Source: Holdemania sp. Marseille-P2844 (lineage in GTDB: Bacteria; Bacillota_I; Bacilli_A; Erysipelotrichales; Erysipelotrichaceae). Taken from it: DNA of 64,000 bases. Below the pieces are notes generated by a model, which did no database searches, was not told where the DNA came from, and saw only the letters and a list, made by a program, of their open reading frames with translations. Shown piece after piece: positions 10,515 to 18,711 of the stretch (position 1 is the stretch's first letter; each line of letters begins with the position of its first letter). The position numbers and the translations under genes were made by a program. Location of the stretch: positions 62,001-126,000 of the forward strand of contig NZ_LT635454.1 of assembly GCF_900120005.1 (NCBI RefSeq), read 5' to 3'.

Positions 10515-10916
10515 ATGCAGGAAGTGATTCAGTTCTTAAACGAAAATCCGGTTCAATATCTGGCGACGATTGGCCGCGATGGCAAGGCGAAGTGCCGTCC
10601 GTTCATGTTTGCCGGCGAAAAAGACGGCAAGCTGTGGTTCTGCACAAACAACACGAAGGAAGTCTATCAGGATATGCTGACGAATCCCAACGTTGAGCTC
10701 AGCGCAGCCAGTCCTGCTTATGCCTGGATTCGCCTTAATGGTAAAGTTGTTTTTGAGGATAACCGTGTAGTTAAGGAAATGTGCCTTGAAAATCCGATCG
10801 TCAAAGGTCAGTATCAGACGCCGGACAATCCGATCTTCGTCGTCTTCTATCTGGCGGATGCGCACGCTGTGATCGCTGATTTCTCCGGTAATCCGCCGCA
10901 GGAATACTCGTTCTAA
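10515..10916 (+). CDS. PNPOx-like split-barrel flavin protein
   Basis: 133 aa of the pyridoxamine 5'-phosphate oxidase-like FMN-binding family. The pattern VQYLATIGRDGKAKCRPFMF near residues 14-32 and LWFCTNNTKEVY are typical of the small anaerobe subgroup. The ATG at 10515 follows AGGAGG at 10501. The divergent HxlR gene and the palindrome between them suggest that HxlR controls it, perhaps in response to an electrophile or oxidant. Substrate unknown; it probably does not act on pyridoxamine. Confidence 0.8.
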   Translation: MQEVIQFLNENPVQYLATIGRDGKAKCRPFMFAGEKDGKLWFCTNNTKEVYQDMLTNPNVELSAASPAYAWIRLNGKVVFEDNRVVKEMCLENPIVKGQYQTPDNPIFVVFYLADAHAVIADFSGNPPQEYSF

Positions 10917-10925
10917 TCGACAAAC

Positions 10926-10954
10926 CGGCAGACCGTTGAGGTCGGCCGCTTTTT
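10926..10954 (+). terminator. Intrinsic terminator after the PNPOx gene
   Basis: CGGC-A-GACC (10926-10934) pairs with GGTC-G-GCCG (10940-10948) around one mismatch, then T5. Confidence 0.55.
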
Positions 10955-10976
10955 AGCACAGAAAGGGGACGGAGTC

Positions 10977-11582
10977 ATGGAAAAGGAAGATATTTTAAAA
11001 ATCTTGCAAGAAGACATTCATTCGGTAATCGTCGCGACGCTGGATGACGAAGGCCGGCCGCAGACCCGTGCGATCGACATCATGTTGATCGAAGACGGGA
11101 AACCGATCTTTTTAACGGCGCGTGGAAAAGCCTTCTATGATCAGCTGACAACGCAGAAGTTTATCGCGTTGTCAGGCGTAAAGGCCGGCGTTTCCGTCTC
11201 GCTGCGAGGCAAGGTCCGACCGGCGGATCCGGAATTGCTGGAGCGGGCTTTCCAACAGAATCCCTACATGCAGACGATTTATCCGGGAACGACCCGGCAG
11301 GCGTTGGTCATGTTTGAGCTTTATGAAGGACAGGGTGAAATTTTCGATCTTAATCCGCGGCCGGTTTACCGCCAGCGCTTTACGATCGGCCTAGCTGAAC
11401 CGGCAGGCATGCGGTATAGGATCACGGCGAAGTGCGATGGCTGCGGCGTTTGTCTGAGTGTTTGTCCGCAGCAGTGTATTGCGTTGATCGGTAAGCAGGC
11501 GCAGATTCAACAGGAACATTGTCTGCATTGCGGACAGTGCCAGCTGCATTGCCCGAAGCACGCAGTGGTGCGCGAACCATGA
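10977..11582 (+). CDS. PNPOx-like domain fused to a 2x[4Fe-4S] ferredoxin
   Basis: 201 aa. Residues about 1-130 are a split-barrel flavin domain (IVATLDDEGRPQTRAIDIM). The C-terminal 55 residues form a bacterial-type ferredoxin with C-D-G-C-G-V-C-x3-C-P and C-L-H-C-G-Q-C-x3-C-P clusters, giving eight cysteines for two [4Fe-4S] centres. The protein can therefore pass single electrons between flavin and Fe-S. Its stop overlaps the macrodomain start (ATGA at 11579-11582), so it belongs to the ADP-ribosylation operon that follows. The substrate is unknown. Confidence 0.8.
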   Translation: MEKEDILKILQEDIHSVIVATLDDEGRPQTRAIDIMLIEDGKPIFLTARGKAFYDQLTTQKFIALSGVKAGVSVSLRGKVRPADPELLERAFQQNPYMQTIYPGTTRQALVMFELYEGQGEIFDLNPRPVYRQRFTIGLAEPAGMRYRITAKCDGCGVCLSVCPQQCIALIGKQAQIQQEHCLHCGQCQLHCPKHAVVREP

Positions 11583-12376
11583 ATCAGGATGAACGCTGTA
11601 CCTGGCTGATCCGGTTTTTGCTGAAAGAACAGCGTTGGGAAGAGCAGATTGAAATCCCCGATCAATTTTCCCAGCGCCAGCGCTTGCTGCGCGGTCTGAT
11701 GAACGTGCGCCCGCCCTGGCCGATGGATCCAAAGTGGCTGCGGATTCAGGACGATTATTTACAGACAGAGCTGAATTCTTCTGTCATATCCGACGCCGCC
11801 ACGTTGCCTGAGTTGGAACCGGACATCAGTTTGTGGCAGGGCGACATTACCAAAATCAAGGCGGATGCGATCGTCAATGCCGCTAACAACGCGCTGCTAG
11901 GCTGCTTCATACCCAATCATGGCTGCATTGACAACGCGATACATTCTGCCGCCGGGATTCAGCTGCGGCTGGCATGCCAGACCTTGAGGGAAAATCAGAA
12001 TATGCCGGAGCCGGTCGGTCAGGCTGAAATCACGCCGGGATTCAATTTGCCGGCTTTGTGGGTGCTGCATACCGTCGGTCCGCAGGTCCGCGGCGTGCTA
12101 ACCTCACGGCATTGCGAGCAGCTGGCAGCCTGTTATACCGCATGTTTACAGAAAGCGGCCGCCTGTCAGCTGAAAACGCTGGTCTTCTGCTGCATCTCGA
12201 CGGGAGAATATCATTTTCCTTCCCAGACTGCCGCGCAGATTGCGATCCGTACGGTCCGGACGTTTTTAAGGAAAAATGACGAACCGTTGAAAGTCGTATT
12301 TAATGTGTTCCGCGATCACGACGCCCGACTTTACCGCGCAGGATTGGGCTGCGCTGAAGAGGAAGACAACCGGTGA
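11579..12376 (+). CDS. Zn-type macrodomain ADP-ribosyl hydrolase
   Basis: 265 aa. An N-terminal helical extension of about 80 aa precedes the macrodomain (ISLWQGDITKIKADAIVNAANN). The segment CFIPNHGCIDNAIHSAAG carries the cysteine and histidine zinc ligands that mark Zn-macrodomains, the class linked to SirTM sirtuins. It should remove ADP-ribose from the target modified by its partner. Translationally coupled to the upstream PNPOx-ferredoxin gene and followed after 84 nt by the sirtuin. Start chosen at 11579 because of the ATGA overlap; the longer frame lies in the ferredoxin. Confidence 0.9.
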   Translation: MNQDERCTWLIRFLLKEQRWEEQIEIPDQFSQRQRLLRGLMNVRPPWPMDPKWLRIQDDYLQTELNSSVISDAATLPELEPDISLWQGDITKIKADAIVNAANNALLGCFIPNHGCIDNAIHSAAGIQLRLACQTLRENQNMPEPVGQAEITPGFNLPALWVLHTVGPQVRGVLTSRHCEQLAACYTACLQKAAACQLKTLVFCCISTGEYHFPSQTAAQIAIRTVRTFLRKNDEPLKVVFNVFRDHDARLYRAGLGCAEEEDNR

Positions 12377-12460
12377 AAATTGCTGATCTGAAAACAGGAT
12401 CCGCGGCTTCTATCCGAGCGATGAAAGAACGTTCAATACGTCAGAAAGGTGAGATTTACG

Positions 12461-13312
12461 ATGAAAGATCAACGAGCCAGCACTGTGGAAAATTCCATCA
12501 CAGCCTTGCGGAAAGCGCTGAATGAGGCGCAGGCGGTTGTGATCGGCGCGGGGGCCGGCTTATCCATCAGCGCCGGCTTCACGATTTCCGGTCCCCGGTT
12601 TTATGAATATTTTCAGGATTTCGCGGATACGTATGGATTTCAGGACATGTATTCCGGCGGCTTTTATCCGTTTACAACGCTGGAAGAATATTGGGCTTAC
12701 TGGAGCCGTTATATTGAGCTGAACCGCTATCGCCCTGCGGAGTGTCCGGTTTATGAAGAACTATGGGAACTGGTAAAGGGAAAGGACTACTTCGTGATCA
12801 CTACGAATGTCGACCATCAGTTTCAGAAAGCAGGTTTTGACCGCCGCCGGCTGTTTTATATGCAGGGAGATTACGGATTATGGCAATGCAGCGTGCCGTG
12901 TCATCAGAAAACCTATGACAATGAGGTGCTTGTGCATGAAATGGTCCGGTTGCAAAGCCATCTTCGGATCCCCTCCCGGCTGATTCCCTGTTGTCCCCGC
13001 TGCGGCAAACCGATGAGTATGAATCTGCGGATTGATTCCTCATTTGTCGAAGATGAAGGTTGGCATGCGGCATCACAGCGTTATGGTGAATTTCTCCGGC
13101 AGCATATGCACAAAAGAATTTTGTTTCTGGAACTGGGCGTGGGCTTGAACACGCCGGGGATTATAAAATACCCTTTCTGGCAGATGACAGCGCAGAATTC
13201 CAAAGCAATTTATGCCTGTATCAATAAAACGGAAGCGCTATGCCCGGAAGAGCTTGCAAAACAGGCGATCTGTATTCAACAGGATATCGGTCAGGTTCTT
13301 GCCCTGCTGTAA
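12461..13312 (+). CDS. SirTM-class sirtuin (protein ADP-ribosyltransferase)
   Basis: 283 aa. The NAD site GAGAGLSISAGFTI is followed by RFYEYFQDFADTYGFQDMYSGGF, characteristic of macrodomain-linked SirTMs. The usual deacetylase catalytic histidine is replaced by glutamine (FYMQGDYG), with TTNVDHQFQKAGF intact, which in studied SirTMs goes with mono-ADP-ribosyltransferase rather than deacylase activity. Zinc pairs are CSVPC and CCPRC. ATG at 12461 chosen for AAAGGTGA upstream. In described systems the target is a lipoylated GcvH-like protein; neither GcvH-L nor the ligase LplA2 is in this window, so the target here is open. Confidence 0.9.
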   Translation: MKDQRASTVENSITALRKALNEAQAVVIGAGAGLSISAGFTISGPRFYEYFQDFADTYGFQDMYSGGFYPFTTLEEYWAYWSRYIELNRYRPAECPVYEELWELVKGKDYFVITTNVDHQFQKAGFDRRRLFYMQGDYGLWQCSVPCHQKTYDNEVLVHEMVRLQSHLRIPSRLIPCCPRCGKPMSMNLRIDSSFVEDEGWHAASQRYGEFLRQHMHKRILFLELGVGLNTPGIIKYPFWQMTAQNSKAIYACINKTEALCPEELAKQAICIQQDIGQVLALL

Positions 13313-13733
13313 TTACACATCTTCGTTTGAGCGGAGAGAGAAGTGCTGAAAAGAAGACGTCTGTCTGAATTTCATTTTTGTCCGCCTGGTAATGAATAAG
13401 AGGAACGACCAGAGAACTGGTCATGAATCGAAATGGTCAGGAGACTGACCTTTTTGACGTGGGAATCCACAATGGGATGGAAAGCAGGCCGATGTTTTGA
13501 TAAGACCCGGATTCTGCGGTTTCTAACGAAGGGGATTGATGAGAAGCGGACTCTGCGGTTTCAATGAGCGGAGTTTTGATCATCATGACGAGCGCAGCGG
13601 CAAAGTGAAAATTCACGATAGAAGTGAAAAAGGGGATCAAAAAAACTTGAAACTTGTCCTGATCTGTTAGAAACTTACATCAGAAGACTCTGGATCTTCA
13701 TCGGTAATCCGGAGGATTAAAGGAGCGGAACCA
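13313..13733. other. 420-nt intergenic stretch with hairpins and an imperfect direct repeat
   Basis: Contains GACCAG-AGAA-CTGGTC (13407-13422), then a terminator at 13435-13455, then two copies of a roughly 20-nt repeat sharing TCTGCGGTTTC (about 13512 and 13550). No convincing gene was seen; a minus-strand frame through it was rejected. Confidence 0.5.
13435..13455 (+). terminator. Terminator after the sirtuin gene
   Basis: GGTCAG-GAGA-CTGACC followed by T5; the arms are perfect. Confidence 0.75.
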
Positions 13734-16004
13734 ATGAAATTAGAATTAACGGCAACAGGGAAAATCAAATACTGTGTTTTTCATGCGGAAGCTGTACCCT
13801 TTCGTCAGGATGACTATGGCGGCCCGGCGTGGCAGTGCCGCTTAGGAGAGGAACTGCGCACGTCAACTTCGCCGCGTTTTAAGGAAGGCTGGTTTAAGGA
13901 AGCGTTCTTCGGGGTTGAGCTGCGCTATCGTTTCCAGATCGAAGGGGATAGTCTGATCATCGAGGCAGAAGCGGAGAACCAAAGCTCGCAGACAATGCCG
14001 CTGGATCAGCTGGGGCTGCGCATCGGTCTGGATTGCTGCATGGAAAGCTATCCGCAATGGGACACGGTATTTGCGCCGACGCTATTGCGGTGTGAGAAAA
14101 CGTATTTCTGGGGTTTTCTGTCCAGTCCTTCAGGCCGGCGGCTCGGAATTTACAGCCCGGATCCGATCGCCAGCTGGCATCTCGACTACAACCGGTTTTT
14201 CGCGGATGGCGGACATCGGATCATGACGTTCTGTCTGGACTTTCTGCAAAGCGGGAAGCTGCCGGACCGGCATCCTCAATCCCGGCCGCTTAAGCCGTGG
14301 GAAACGCGCCGGTGGCGGATTGAAATCGCCGAGCTGGCTGCGGAACAAGCGGTGCCATCGTGGCTGGCGGAAAAGGGCGTACCGGTTTTTGCGGGCGAGC
14401 GCTGGAGCGCGGAATGCGGAAGTGTGCTGGAATTTGAACTGTTGTCCAGGACCGAACCAACGCTGTCGGCAGAGGGACGGGCGGTGCCTTGTTCACTGAA
14501 AAAGCCGGGCGTGTATACGGTGCGGCTGGAATCGGACCAGCCCAGCGAACTTCGTCTGACGGCCTCGAATGGGAAGCATCAGAGTGAAGCGTGGGTTCAG
14601 TTTATCCATCCATGGCGGACGATCATGGAAGAAGCGGCGCGGCAGGCGCTGAGTCAGCCGCAGAAAATGGGAACGCATTGCGAAAGCTGGTATGGTTTAT
14701 TTACCGGCGCGGCCGCGATCCTTCATGATCTGGATTTTGACCGTGCGGCATATCTTAAAAAGGTTCGCGAGCTGGTGCCGCTGGGCTTCGACGTTGAACA
14801 AGGCTGCCCGACTGTGCATCCTGGCCGAATTCAGAATACCGCCTGCATGATCGGTTTGATGGCGGATCTCGGCGCTGCGCTGCACAGTGGTGAAGCGCTG
14901 GAGCTGGGCGCGAGACTGGCTGACTGGCTGATCGAGCACAGTCAGCGGGAAGACGGCGCTTTCTGCAACGGCAAAGGAAAGCACTACACGAGCGTTATTT
15001 ATATCGCGAAAAGCCTGCTCGAACTGGTTCTGGAAGAACGCCGGCATTCAGAGGCTTTATGGCAGGCCCGTGCCCAACGGCATTTTGAGGCGGCGAAGCG
15101 GGCGGTTGACGAGCTGGCGCTGCATCGGGATAACATAGAAACCGAAGGCCAGGCCACGCTGGAGGACGGCATGCTGACCTGCTCCGTCGCGCAGCTGGCG
15201 ATGCTGGCGAAAATGCTGGAGCCGGAAGCACGCCGGCCGTATATTGAAGCGGCAGAATGCTTAGTCCGCAAGCATCGCTGTCTGGAACGGACCGTCGTGG
15301 CGGACAGCCGCTGCAGCGGGACGACGCTGCGGTTTTGGGAAGCGCAGTACGACGTGCTGACGATGGGCAACATGATCAATTCTCCGCACGGCTGGAGCGC
15401 CTGGAAGGTGTACGGCATGATCGATCTGTATCTGCTGAGCGGCCGGCGTGACTATCTGATCGACGCGATGAATACGCTGATGAGCTGCGTCAGTCTGCTG
15501 GATGTGGAAAACAAAACGCTGAACTGGGCGTTTGTGCCCGATCCGCACCGCGAGGTCATGTCCTTCGTTGGGGATCCGGAAAATCCCGGCAGCGGAAAGT
15601 TTCAGGTGCGGACGATCGCAGAGGAGCGCGTCGGGATGATCAGCGGCTGGTACCATGCGCCTGAAAATACCGCGGTGTTTGGATATCTTGGCAGCTGGCC
15701 GGACGTGACGACCGATCAGGGCGGCTGCTGTGACAACGATGTGCATGAGATTTTCAAATGCGTGGAGGAAGTCATCTTAACCCGCGCCTATGTTCATGAA
15801 GAAGACGGCCGATGGGACGCGTTTCACTGCACCGTGGAAAACACGGCAGAGGGACTGACGATCCGGCCGCGGGAAGCGTTAGTAGATCAAGTTCATGTCC
15901 AGCTGACGCAGCCGATGAACATCACAGTGGAGTTTGCCGGCGAGCGAGTGACCGCCCGGCTGCAAAGCGGCTGGATCATTCGAACAGGAACTTGGGCAGA
16001 GTGA
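13734..16004 (+). CDS. Large cytosolic protein with a probable alpha-toroid domain, family not recognised
   Basis: 756 aa, no signal peptide and no membrane segment. ATG at 13734 follows AAAGGAGCGG. The first 290 residues are beta-rich (repeated WRIEIAEL and YRFQIEGDSLIIEAEAENQS-like strands). From about residue 300 the protein has regularly spaced helices with aromatic-glycine patterns (ESWYGLFTGAAAILHDLDFD, MLTCSVAQLAMLAKML, HGWSAWKVYGMIDLYLLSGR) resembling the (alpha/alpha)6 barrels of six-hairpin glycosidases and polysaccharide lyases. A carbohydrate-acting role is inference; no catalytic motif is certain. The next gene, 19 nt downstream, is a metallophosphoesterase lipoprotein. Confidence 0.6.
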   Translation: MKLELTATGKIKYCVFHAEAVPFRQDDYGGPAWQCRLGEELRTSTSPRFKEGWFKEAFFGVELRYRFQIEGDSLIIEAEAENQSSQTMPLDQLGLRIGLDCCMESYPQWDTVFAPTLLRCEKTYFWGFLSSPSGRRLGIYSPDPIASWHLDYNRFFADGGHRIMTFCLDFLQSGKLPDRHPQSRPLKPWETRRWRIEIAELAAEQAVPSWLAEKGVPVFAGERWSAECGSVLEFELLSRTEPTLSAEGRAVPCSLKKPGVYTVRLESDQPSELRLTASNGKHQSEAWVQFIHPWRTIMEEAARQALSQPQKMGTHCESWYGLFTGAAAILHDLDFDRAAYLKKVRELVPLGFDVEQGCPTVHPGRIQNTACMIGLMADLGAALHSGEALELGARLADWLIEHSQREDGAFCNGKGKHYTSVIYIAKSLLELVLEERRHSEALWQARAQRHFEAAKRAVDELALHRDNIETEGQATLEDGMLTCSVAQLAMLAKMLEPEARRPYIEAAECLVRKHRCLERTVVADSRCSGTTLRFWEAQYDVLTMGNMINSPHGWSAWKVYGMIDLYLLSGRRDYLIDAMNTLMSCVSLLDVENKTLNWAFVPDPHREVMSFVGDPENPGSGKFQVRTIAEERVGMISGWYHAPENTAVFGYLGSWPDVTTDQGGCCDNDVHEIFKCVEEVILTRAYVHEEDGRWDAFHCTVENTAEGLTIRPREALVDQVHVQLTQPMNITVEFAGERVTARLQSGWIIRTGTWAE

Positions 16005-16023
16005 GGCGGCAGGGAGGAAGAGA

Positions 16024-17259
16024 ATGTCGGGAAAATGGAAGATCGGGGTTGTGGTCAGCGCCCTGTTGTTAGGCGGCTGCGTCAAAGCGGGTACGCTGCC
16101 GAAGAAGAACGAACCGCTGACGCTCGTCGTCGCCACGGATCTGCATTATTTAGCACCTGAGCTGCACGATCAGGGCGAGCGCTTTCAACGATTGATTGAG
16201 GAAAGCGACGGCAAGCTGACGGAAAAGAGCGAAGCTCTCGTTGATCAGTTCGTACAGGAAATGCTGCAGAAGAAACCGCAGGCCGTCCTGCTGAGCGGTG
16301 ATCTGACCTTCAACGGCGAAAAGCTCAGCCATCAGCGGCTGGCGCGGAAGCTGCAGGTTTTGACGGAAGCGGGCATCGACGTGTGGGTAATTCCCGGCAA
16401 TCATGATCTGAATAACGCCTCGGCGGCTTCGTTCAGTCAGGCTCAGGCTCGTCACGTCGAATCGGTCGACGCGGCGGAGTTTGCCGCGATCTACCAGAAT
16501 CTGACCTGTCATCCCGCAATCAGCTGCGATCCTCAATCGCTGAGCTGCCTCGTTCCATTAGCGGAAGACGTTCAGCTGCTGCTGATCGACGCCAACCGTC
16601 CGGAAGATCCGGGCGTTGTGAGCGAAGAAACGCAGCGCTGGATCGAGCGTCAGCTGGAAAAAGCGCAGGCAGATCAACAAACCGTACTCTCCCTCAGCCA
16701 TCAGAATCTGGCCGATCACACGGCGATGTTCTCCTATGGATTCACTGCGCGGGGGGCGGCATCCGTCCGAGCGCTGCTCAGCACTTATGATGTGCGCGTG
16801 AATTTCAGCGGACATATGCATATTCAGCATATCCAGAAGCAGGAGGGGCTTGTGGATGTCGCAACATCCTCCTTGTCCGTCACGCCGCTGCACTACGGTG
16901 TGATCACGCTGGATGCGGACCGCACGCTGCATTATCAGACCGAATCGCTGGCCGATCCTGACTTGCAAAGTCAGGCAAAGCTTTGTTTTGATCAGACGAC
17001 CCGGCGGCAGATGCAAAGCGCGCTTGAGGCGCTGAAACTGAGCCCGCAGGAAACGGCGGCGATGATCGAGCTGGCGGTAATGATGAATGATGAAATTTTT
17101 GACGGAACACTGGCGGAAAACAAGCCGCGGATCCGACAGGATCCAGCCTGGTATTTATGGCAAAGGGAAGGGAAAGACTTGTTTTTCGGTCAGTATCTGG
17201 AAGCGATGTGGAACGAAGCGACGCCGGACAATAATGAAATCACGCTCCCGCTGCGGTGA
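16024..17259 (+). CDS. Metallophosphoesterase lipoprotein
   Basis: 411 aa. Signal peptide with lipobox LGGC (residues 16-19). The calcineurin-type phosphoesterase motifs are complete: DLHY (Asp39, His41), GDLTFNG (Asp92), PGNHD (Asn125-His126-Asp127), a later SLSHQ histidine and GHMHIQH. These bind two metal ions. It should hydrolyse phosphomonoesters or diesters on the outer face of the membrane. Only 19 nt separate it from the 756-aa gene upstream, so they are probably co-transcribed. Confidence 0.88.
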   Translation: MSGKWKIGVVVSALLLGGCVKAGTLPKKNEPLTLVVATDLHYLAPELHDQGERFQRLIEESDGKLTEKSEALVDQFVQEMLQKKPQAVLLSGDLTFNGEKLSHQRLARKLQVLTEAGIDVWVIPGNHDLNNASAASFSQAQARHVESVDAAEFAAIYQNLTCHPAISCDPQSLSCLVPLAEDVQLLLIDANRPEDPGVVSEETQRWIERQLEKAQADQQTVLSLSHQNLADHTAMFSYGFTARGAASVRALLSTYDVRVNFSGHMHIQHIQKQEGLVDVATSSLSVTPLHYGVITLDADRTLHYQTESLADPDLQSQAKLCFDQTTRRQMQSALEALKLSPQETAAMIELAVMMNDEIFDGTLAENKPRIRQDPAWYLWQREGKDLFFGQYLEAMWNEATPDNNEITLPLR

Positions 17260-17549
17260 ACTAAAAACCGGACGATATTCCTTTCGCCAATATCCGAAGC
17301 CGGACGCAATCCGGCAATTCAATTTAACAGGGATCGAAAGGGAACCTTTGTTGCTCTGCGGAAAATGAATCGCAGACCAGAGAAGATAAGCATTTTACAT
17401 TTGCAAAATCTGGAACTATACTGAAGATGAATCAGGAAGAATCTGAGCGTCTGCGGTATTTTTTCATTCCTTTCGTTTATTCGGACAAGGAAGATCCATG
17501 GAGAAAGTATAAAATGCCGGGGGCGGACAGGTTAAAGGAGGCATGAAAG
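17260..17549. other. 290-nt gap with a hairpin and a promoter
   Basis: GATATT (near 17268) and AATATC (near 17285) form a short hairpin without a T-run. The promoter at 17394-17422 serves the nitroreductase and leaves a leader of about 120 nt in which I see no known riboswitch. Confidence 0.4.
17394..17422 (+). promoter_or_regulatory. Candidate promoter for nitroreductase/flavodoxin
   Basis: TTTACA (17394-17399), 17-nt spacer, TATACT (17417-17422). Confidence 0.55.
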
Positions 17550-18065
17550 ATGGAATTCACTCAAGTTGTTCAAAACCGTTACTCGTGTAAGAAATTCGAC
17601 GGCCGGCCTGTGGAAAAAGCGCAGCTGGAAGCGATTTTAGAAGCTGGAAGGCGGGCGCCGACAGCGAAGAATCTGCAGGAACAGAGAATTTACGTCATCC
17701 AGTCCCAAACCCTACTGGCAAAGCTGGATCAGGTCACGTCATGCCGGTATAACGCGTCCACGGTCGTGGTGGTCGCTTTCGATAAAAACAATGTGTTCAC
17801 CTATCCGGGCGGACAGCGTGACTCCGGCATCGAAGATGCGACGATCGTCGCGACGCACATGCTGCTGGCGGCGGAAAACGCAGGCGTCGACAGCTGCTGG
17901 GTCAATCTCTTCAATCCGGAAGAAATGGCAAAGATGTTGAATTTGCCGGAGAATGAAGAAGTGCTGATGGTTCTCGATCTGGGGTATGCGGCAGAAGGCT
18001 TTAAAGCACTGCCGGCGCACAGTCAGCGCAAGCCGCTTGCCGAGACCGTGACCTATTTGGAGTAG
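17550..18065 (+). CDS. Nitroreductase-family FMN protein
   Basis: 171 aa. RYSCKKFDGRPV at the N-terminus (R-S-x-R/K-x-F phosphate-binding start) and RRAPTAKNLQEQRIYV are typical of compact nitroreductases. These homodimers bind FMN and reduce nitro groups, quinones or other acceptors with NAD(P)H. ATG at 17550 follows AAAGGAGG. A flavodoxin gene follows by 15 nt, so electrons may be shared. A paralogue sits at 48534-49046. Confidence 0.88.
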   Translation: MEFTQVVQNRYSCKKFDGRPVEKAQLEAILEAGRRAPTAKNLQEQRIYVIQSQTLLAKLDQVTSCRYNASTVVVVAFDKNNVFTYPGGQRDSGIEDATIVATHMLLAAENAGVDSCWVNLFNPEEMAKMLNLPENEEVLMVLDLGYAAEGFKALPAHSQRKPLAETVTYLE

Positions 18066-18080
18066 AAGGAGGAAAAAGGG

Positions 18081-18554
18081 ATGAGTAAAAAATTAGTCGC
18101 TTATTTTTCAGCCAGCGGAGTAACCGGAAAAGTTGCCAAAACTCTGGCTTCCGCCATCCATGCCGATCTGTTTCAGATTGAGCCGGCGACGCCCTATACC
18201 GATGCCGATTTAAACTGGAATGATCCGCAATCCCGCAGTTCCGTGGAAATGCGGGATAAAACATCCCGGCCTCAGGTGAAAAACAAAGTGGAAACGATGG
18301 AGGACTATGACACAATCTTCGTCGGATTTCCGATCTGGTGGTATGTCGCGCCGACGATCATCAACACTTTTTTGGAACAATATGATCTGACTGGGAAAAA
18401 GGTGATTCCCTTCGCGACCTCCGGTTCCAGCGGGATGGGCAATACCAACGCGGAACTCCGGGGCTCCTGTTCCGGCGCACTTCTTTGCGAAGGCCAGCGC
18501 TTCGCTTCCTCGATTGGGGCTGATACGCTGAAAGCCTGGGCTGATTCATTCTAA
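18081..18554 (+). CDS. Flavodoxin family protein
   Basis: 157 aa. The start KKLVAYFSASGVTGKVAKTLA is a flavodoxin FMN-phosphate loop, and FVGFPIWWYVAPTIINTFLEQYD plus TSGSSGMGNT follow the usual pattern of the flavodoxin_4 family. It is a small soluble electron carrier or quinone reductase-like protein. Strong AAGGAGG site. It shares the nitroreductase operon. Confidence 0.9.
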   Translation: MSKKLVAYFSASGVTGKVAKTLASAIHADLFQIEPATPYTDADLNWNDPQSRSSVEMRDKTSRPQVKNKVETMEDYDTIFVGFPIWWYVAPTIINTFLEQYDLTGKKVIPFATSGSSGMGNTNAELRGSCSGALLCEGQRFASSIGADTLKAWADSF

Positions 18555-18565
18555 AATACTGCTGA

Positions 18566-18595
18566 AGCACTGTGGAGAACCGCGGTGCTCTTTTT
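18566..18595 (+). terminator. Intrinsic terminator after flavodoxin
   Basis: AGCACTGTGG (18566-18575) pairs with CCGCGGTGCT (18580-18589) using two wobbles, loop AGAA, then T5. Confidence 0.75.
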
Positions 18596-18618
18596 CATAT
18601 TGAATCTAAAAAATAAAA

Positions 18619-18697
18619 TGTGATCTATTTATCTCAAAGTGATTGACTTTTGAAAAATGTGTGATATATTTATCTCGTAAAGAGAGAAATATATCTC
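18619..18697. promoter_or_regulatory. Promoter with three copies of an operator-like repeat
   Basis: Promoter TTGACT (18643-18648), 16-nt spacer, TATATT (18665-18670). TGTGATCTATTTATCTC at 18619-18635 and TGTGATATATTTATCTC at 18660-18676 are direct repeats 41 nt apart; the second covers the -10. GAGAGAAATATATCTC at 18682-18697 is a third, inverted copy near the ribosome site. The likely binder is the HTH protein at 19361-19561. Confidence 0.65.
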
Positions 18698-18711
18698 TTG
18701 GAGGTGCTCTG

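Noticed and set aside
13437-13640. 67-aa minus-strand frame with an internal repeat
   Set aside because: The repeat reflects the two DNA repeats in the gap; no ribosome site and poor codon pattern.
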